In this document: positions 6,717 through 9,787 of the stretch, piece after piece
How positions within the stretch are numbered: position 1 is the stretch's first letter
How the letters are laid out: each line of letters opens with the position of its first letter
Assembly: GCA_034110565.1 (NCBI GenBank)
Contig: JAWUYY010000060.1
Location: 1-9,787, forward strand
Reading direction: 5' to 3'
Source: Bermanella sp034110565
Lineage (GTDB): Bacteria; Pseudomonadota; Gammaproteobacteria; Pseudomonadales; Oceanobacteraceae
DNA: 9,787 nt
The notes under the pieces: model-generated
Seen by the model: only the letters and a program-made list of their open reading frames with translations
The model's database searches: none
What the model was told of the DNA's origin: nothing
Program-made: the position numbers and the translations under genes

Positions 6717-7691
6717 ATGCAGGTAGAATATTTTAACACGGACAACGACCTACTGGGCTGCGAGGAGTATACCCAGAGGACTGAAGCGTTGCTGCCGGAC
6801 CTTAGTCAAGGCAATGACGTTTACTTACGGATTGTGTTTGAAGGTTCCCCCCACACGCACTGGAAAGTTAATCGCTACGAGCTGGAAGTGGGCAAGGTCA
6901 ACGTCTTTGTTGAGGCAGGAACTCGCCTCGGAAACAGTTATGGTCAAGAGTCCGACCGTCTGAATAAAACGCCGTCGCAGATAATTCAAGACTGGCAATT
7001 GGTTGAGGTAGATTTTGGCCCGCACACTCGCGTCATGACAAAGCCAAGTGCTGCGAATAAAGATGGGGAGCTCCATGGTGAGATCAACACTGTGCATGCC
7101 GTAGCGCGCCTGCCTGGTGAACACCACAAGCTGCGGCCTTGCGTGATTATCAACATCAACGAGCACGCTCTGACTGTAGTGCCCTTGTCGACTAGCTTCT
7201 TAAATAATGACAACCCGCATGCACACGTGGTTAGCCCCAGCGTCCTTAAGGGCTTACATTCACGCTACAGCGGTAAGAAAAACGACTCAAGCGCAGTTAT
7301 AAACTGGATGACGACCGTCTCCAGCTATCGCGCCTACCCACTGCTAGATAGTAAGGGGTGGCGACTGGCCCACGGAAAAGACGTCAAGCTGAAAGGCGAT
7401 GACAAGCGTGCGGTACAGGAGGGGATTTTAGCGTGTTATTACTCGAATCAACTCGCCGATGTGAAAAAGCTGAAAGAAAAACTGGTAGGTAGTGAAACTA
7501 AGTACCGTGAGAAGGCGGCCGTCGTGCGGATACATCACGAAGCGAACAAGTTGTTGACCGCGCAGGAGGCGGAAACTAAAGCCGAGAGTGAGGTGTATCG
7601 AGCACTGTTACTGCGTTTAGCCCCAGACTTTGGGATTGAAGGCGAGCCGGAGCAAATGATAGCAGGCCTGATCGAAGCATATCCCGTTTAA
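6717..7691 (+). CDS. Hypothetical protein with probable PemK/MazF-like core
   Basis: A 324-residue protein that I do not recognise as a whole. Its middle resembles the PemK/MazF toxin fold: GEINTVHAV (121-129), then HHKLRPCVIININ (136-148) and ALTVVPLSTS (151-160), matching the family pattern of a start strand, RPxVVI and a VVPLS strand; SAVINWMTTVSSYRAYPL (192-209) could be the later ordered strand before the last helix. Residues 1-120 form an unassigned N-terminal domain and ~245-298 are Lys/Glu/Ala-rich, probably a coiled coil. Typical MazF/PemK proteins are ~110 residues, so this would be a much extended relative. No antitoxin gene lies directly upstream or downstream. The ATG at 6717 has CAGGA (6707-6711) at good spacing. 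The gene is isolated by ~490 and ~610 bp of gene-free DNA. It may be an RNase-like cargo gene of the island, or only a structural relative without RNase activity. Confidence 0.5.
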   Translation: MQVEYFNTDNDLLGCEEYTQRTEALLPDLSQGNDVYLRIVFEGSPHTHWKVNRYELEVGKVNVFVEAGTRLGNSYGQESDRLNKTPSQIIQDWQLVEVDFGPHTRVMTKPSAANKDGELHGEINTVHAVARLPGEHHKLRPCVIININEHALTVVPLSTSFLNNDNPHAHVVSPSVLKGLHSRYSGKKNDSSAVINWMTTVSSYRAYPLLDSKGWRLAHGKDVKLKGDDKRAVQEGILACYYSNQLADVKKLKEKLVGSETKYREKAAVVRIHHEANKLLTAQEAETKAESEVYRALLLRLAPDFGIEGEPEQMIAGLIEAYPV

Positions 7692-7749
7692 CTTAAATAG
7701 GTGTTGACTTTTCCTTGCCCGATTACTAAAATCATCATCAGACCTGTGA

Positions 7750-7830
7750 ATTAGCGGTGCGGCGCTACCGGGTGTCGGTGAACGGCTTGAGAATGCTCTT
7801 GCTCGAAACTTCCTGCACAAGCGGATATAA
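7750..7830 (+). pseudogene. Possible 3' remnant of a gene (helix-hairpin-helix-like tail)
   Basis: A short frame after a TGA at 7747 encodes about 26 residues ending at TAA 7828-7830. It contains ALPGVGERLENALARNFL, whose LPGVGxxL pattern resembles a helix-hairpin-helix DNA-binding motif. There is no proper start codon or ribosome site. A good intrinsic terminator begins 5 bp after the stop, the layout expected for the true 3' end of a gene whose 5' part has been lost. The parent gene is not recognised, and a chance frame is possible. Confidence 0.3.
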
Positions 7831-7835
7831 CGAAG

Positions 7836-7860
7836 AAAGTCGCCCTGTGCGGCTTTTTTT
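7836..7860 (+). terminator. Intrinsic terminator
   Basis: AGTCGC (7838-7843) pairs with GCGGCT (7849-7854) over a 5-base loop, with one G-T wobble. It is flanked by AA on the left and a run of seven T (7854-7860) on the right. This is a standard rho-independent terminator on the + strand. It would end transcription from the PemK-like gene and, originally, from the gene fragment just before it. Confidence 0.75.
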
Positions 7861-8013
7861 GTGCCTGTCGTTAATCCGCAAGATGCTATCTTAGCCAGTC
7901 ATCACTATCTTGGCCGCCGCCGAGCTGATCTTGAAATCGCTCATCTCTTCATTGTTCATCGTAAATTCCCGACAGAAGCAGCCTGTTTTTGATGAAGTCC
8001 TATACCCAAAGTG

Positions 8014-8035
8014 GTTCACCAGCTACCTGGTGAAC
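8014..8035. repeat. Perfect 9-bp stem-loop
   Basis: GTTCACCAG (8014-8022) and CTGGTGAAC (8027-8035) are perfect inverted copies around CTAC. A related GATTCACCA lies at 8058-8066, and GAATCA (8037-8042) with TGATTC (8057-8062) makes a second small inverted repeat beside it. No U-tract follows, so it is not a standard terminator. It could be a REP-like element, a transposon end or a binding site. Confidence 0.5.
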
Positions 8036-8245
8036 TGAATCAAAAGACAAAAGAACTGATTCACCATGCAGGATCCTGAACTTTTGACTTCCCAGGCTTT
8101 ATTAGACGGCCCCTCGCTATCAAAAAATTAACTAGTGAAATATGCTATAGGATGACTTTCTCGGCGGCTTCAGCTTAAATGGCGATGGGACCAGGTCTTA
8201 TTTCGTGTGTTTAAGGCAAAACTTGATCATCACTCTCATTATTGA

Positions 8246-8272
8246 TTTACATTTAACCCCATCATTCATAAT
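8246..8272 (+). promoter_or_regulatory. Tentative promoter for the Nudix-methyltransferase gene
   Basis: CATAAT (8267-8272) is a fair -10 box. Candidates for -35 are TTTACA (8246-8251, spacing 15) and TTGATT (8242-8247, spacing 19), neither ideal. The region is AT-rich, as is usual upstream of a first gene, and transcription from further left is blocked by the terminator at 7836-7860. Confidence 0.3.
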
Positions 8273-8299
8273 TACTGAATTTAGTTTATTGGAGTAAGT

Positions 8300-9310
8300 T
8301 TGTCGTACTTGGATGTAACCGCAGCAATTATTATTGATAAGAATAAATTTCTGTCGGCTAAACGATCTTCAGGTAAGCACCTAGCCGGCCACTGGGAATT
8401 TCCTGGTGGCAAGATCGAGCGGGGTGAAACCCCAGAACAATGCCTAAAGCGTGAGCTAAAAGAAGAATTCACTATTGAATCTGAAATCGGTGAATTCGTT
8501 GCAGAAAGCATCTTTGATTACGGTGATAAACGCATTCGTCTTTTAGGCTACAAGGTAAAACACTTATCGGGTGAATTTCAGCTGATAGACCATGATGAAA
8601 TTCGTTGGGTGCCTATTGAAGAGCTCGATAGCTTAAAGTGGGCACCTGCGGATCTTCCTATTATTGAAGCGTTAAAGCAGCAAGCCAAAGCTCAGCCAAC
8701 GGCTGAGTTCTATTCTAACAATGCCAGCGCTTATTATGACGACACCTTCGCGAACGATGTAAATCATGTGTGTGATCGCTTCTTATCGACTTTATCTTCT
8801 GCTCCTTCAGATAAGCAGCATATCCTTGATTTAGGCTGTGGCGCTGGCCGTGATAGTAAAGTATTCACTGATGCAGGTTATACAGTTACCGCATTAGAAG
8901 CTTCAAAAGAACTCGCCTTGTTAGCCGAAGAACATATTGGCCAGCCTGTTTTAAATATGCGCTATCAACAACTTCAGGTAAAAAATACCTACGATGGTAT
9001 TTGGGCCTGCGCCAGTTTATTACATTGCCCTAAAAGCCAAATTGAATATGTGATGCAGAATTGCATTGCTGCTTTAAAAGAAGGCGGCGTATTTTACTTT
9101 TCTTTTAAGCACGGTGAAGGCGAGCGCTTAGATGATTGGGGCCGTTTCTTTAATGATTACACGCTTGAGAGTTTAAAAGCGCTGATCGCCAAACTTAATG
9201 AGAATGAGCTTGATGAATTAGACGTTATCGAACTGTGGCAAGAAACAGAGCTATTACGCGGTAAAGATCAAACTTGGATAAACGGACTTGTACGCAAGGT
9301 AAAGCAGTAA
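8300..9310 (+). CDS. Nudix hydrolase-SAM methyltransferase fusion protein
   Basis: A 336-residue two-domain protein. Residues ~1-128 are a MutT/NudG-like Nudix domain: GHWEFPGGKIERGE leads into a complete Nudix box Gx5Ex7REUxEExGU-type motif (Gly37, Glu43, Arg51-Glu52, Glu55-Glu56; Phe57 where Gly is usual). Residues ~136-336 are a class I methyltransferase: ILDLGCGAGRD (175-185) binds SAM, the acidic Glu200 in TALEAS follows, and WACASLLHCPK (235-245) is the motif near the active site. Known: Nudix enzymes hydrolyse nucleoside diphosphate-linked compounds. The methyl acceptor is unknown. The start is TTG at 8300 with GGAG 5 bases upstream (8291-8294) and agrees with the usual MutT N-terminus (VTAAIIID). 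The next gene begins on the base after the stop, so the two are co-transcribed and probably work together. Domains are certain; a role in defence is inferred from context. Confidence 0.88.
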   Translation: MSYLDVTAAIIIDKNKFLSAKRSSGKHLAGHWEFPGGKIERGETPEQCLKRELKEEFTIESEIGEFVAESIFDYGDKRIRLLGYKVKHLSGEFQLIDHDEIRWVPIEELDSLKWAPADLPIIEALKQQAKAQPTAEFYSNNASAYYDDTFANDVNHVCDRFLSTLSSAPSDKQHILDLGCGAGRDSKVFTDAGYTVTALEASKELALLAEEHIGQPVLNMRYQQLQVKNTYDGIWACASLLHCPKSQIEYVMQNCIAALKEGGVFYFSFKHGEGERLDDWGRFFNDYTLESLKALIAKLNENELDELDVIELWQETELLRGKDQTWINGLVRKVKQ

Positions 9311-9787
9311 ATGAATACGGATGTTACTTCACAAGCTTACAGTTCTTCTTTGACCACGGGTGGCAAAGATGAATTTTTACCTAAGTTAAAAGCTGCAATT
9401 AATAGCGCTGTAAAAATCGATATGACCGTAGCGTTTGTTCGTGATACGGGTATGAAGCTATTAATGCCTGCTTTAAAAGAAGCGTTAGAGCGGGGTGCAC
9501 AAGTAAGGATTCTGACTTGTGACTATATGCAAATAACCGATCCTGCGGCACTAAGATCTTTATTGCTGTTAAAAGAACCTTTTAATGATCAAGGCAGCTG
9601 TGCAGAGGTTCGAGTTTTTGAGAGCAAAGGTATCAGCTTTCATATGAAAGCTTATATTTTTATACAAGATAATGAGGCAAACAGCAGTGCCTTTATCGGT
9701 TCAAGTAATATTACCAAGGCAGCATTAACCACGGGCTTAGAGTGGAATTTACGGGTTGAGCAATCTGAAAATGTATCTCGCTTCAAA
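9311..9787 (+). CDS. PLD-like nuclease domain protein, probably N-terminus of a DUF3427-type helicase (3' partial)
   Basis: The frame is open for 159 codons from ATG 9311 to the window end, so the protein is truncated by the window. The visible part is one phospholipase-D-like domain: KIDMTVAFVRDTGMKLL (35-51), ALERGAQVRILTCDYM (58-73), then the HxK motif in SFHMKAYIF (109-117; His111, Lys113), followed by FIGSSNITKAAL (128-139). Known: this type of PLD domain commonly begins large bacterial DEAD/DEAH helicases of the DUF3427 family, where it is thought to be a nuclease. The helicase part is not in the window, so that assignment is an inference. Start and preceding stop are adjacent (TAAATG), with AAGG (9296-9299) as a distant ribosome site, so translation is probably coupled to the Nudix-methyltransferase gene. 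Confidence 0.75.
   Translation, partial: MNTDVTSQAYSSSLTTGGKDEFLPKLKAAINSAVKIDMTVAFVRDTGMKLLMPALKEALERGAQVRILTCDYMQITDPAALRSLLLLKEPFNDQGSCAEVRVFESKGISFHMKAYIFIQDNEANSSAFIGSSNITKAALTTGLEWNLRVEQSENVSRFK

Larger units (their letters stand above)
7692..8299. other. Gene-poor stretch with remnant, terminator and stem-loop
   Basis: No full-length gene. From left to right: a short open frame with protein-like sequence ending in TAA at 7828-7830; an intrinsic terminator (7836-7860); a 22-codon frame on the minus strand (7959-7891) beginning MNNEEMSDFK, unrecognised; a stem-loop (8014-8035); and a 28-codon frame ending at a TGA about 8245 with tail LKWRWDQVLFRVFKAKLDHH, also unrecognised. The mixture suggests remains of several genes left by insertions and deletions in the island. 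Confidence 0.45.

Noticed and set aside
6825..7213. Two overlapping minus-strand frames inside the PemK-like gene
   Set aside because: Their sequences are mirror frames of the + strand gene, with Arg/Cys/Ser-rich content and no ribosome site.
7891..7959. 22-codon minus-strand frame (MNNEEMSDFK...) as a truncated transposase or other gene start
   Set aside because: The sequence is protein-like but I could not assign it, and its ribosome site is weak; noted only under the gene-poor stretch.
8066..8131. 21-codon ATG frame (MQDPELLTSQ...)
   Set aside because: No ribosome site and no recognisable homology; too short to separate from chance in relic DNA.
6228..8299. tRNA gene, CRISPR array or att direct repeats in the gene-poor stretches
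   Set aside because: No cloverleaf, no regularly spaced repeats and no convincing long direct repeat pair seen on reading both strands.

Overview
This window looks like part of a defence island in a gammaproteobacterium, probably a marine or aquatic one of the Vibrio/Shewanella/Oceanospirillales kind. That placement is an inference from codon choice, moderate base composition and gene content; no taxonomic marker is present. All recognisable genes lie on the + strand. Composition is mosaic: the left gene and the right-hand genes are moderately GC-rich, while positions 1418-6240 are clearly more AT-rich.

Region 1 (1-1417) is the 3' part of a DUF2075-type P-loop ATPase/helicase with a LexA/S24-like peptidase domain at its C-terminus. 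Region 2 (1418-6227) is a tight three-gene operon: a ComEC-like metallo-beta-lactamase-fold (MBL) hydrolase; a trypsin-like serine protease fused to a HamA (DUF1837)-like domain; and a HamB-like Ski2-type helicase. The genes overlap by 4 bp and 1 bp. This is a Hachiman-like HamA-HamB core in which the HamA domain appears to have lost the residues expected of its nuclease site. A protease plus an MBL hydrolase, a pair I recall from type 1 Avs (AVAST) systems, seems to take its place. This is the most interesting content of the window.

Region 3 (6228-6716) is a gene-free stretch with several small inverted repeats and apparent relic sequence. Region 4 (6717-7691) is a 324-residue protein with a probable PemK/MazF-like core between longer flanks. 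Region 5 (7692-8299) is gene-poor and holds a possible 3' gene remnant followed directly by a good intrinsic terminator, then a near-perfect 9-bp stem-loop and other relic-like sequence. Region 6 (8300-9787) is a Nudix hydrolase-methyltransferase fusion, abutting with no gap the start of a phospholipase-D-like (PLD) nuclease domain protein. The latter is probably the N-terminus of a large PLD-helicase and runs off the window.

Proposed working of the operon (inference): the HamB-like helicase senses aberrant or invading DNA, the HamA-like domain acts as an adaptor, and the attached protease is unleashed. The protease could cleave host or phage targets or activate the MBL hydrolase. The neighbouring DUF2075-S24 and Nudix-methyltransferase/PLD genes look like separate defence-type units in the same island.
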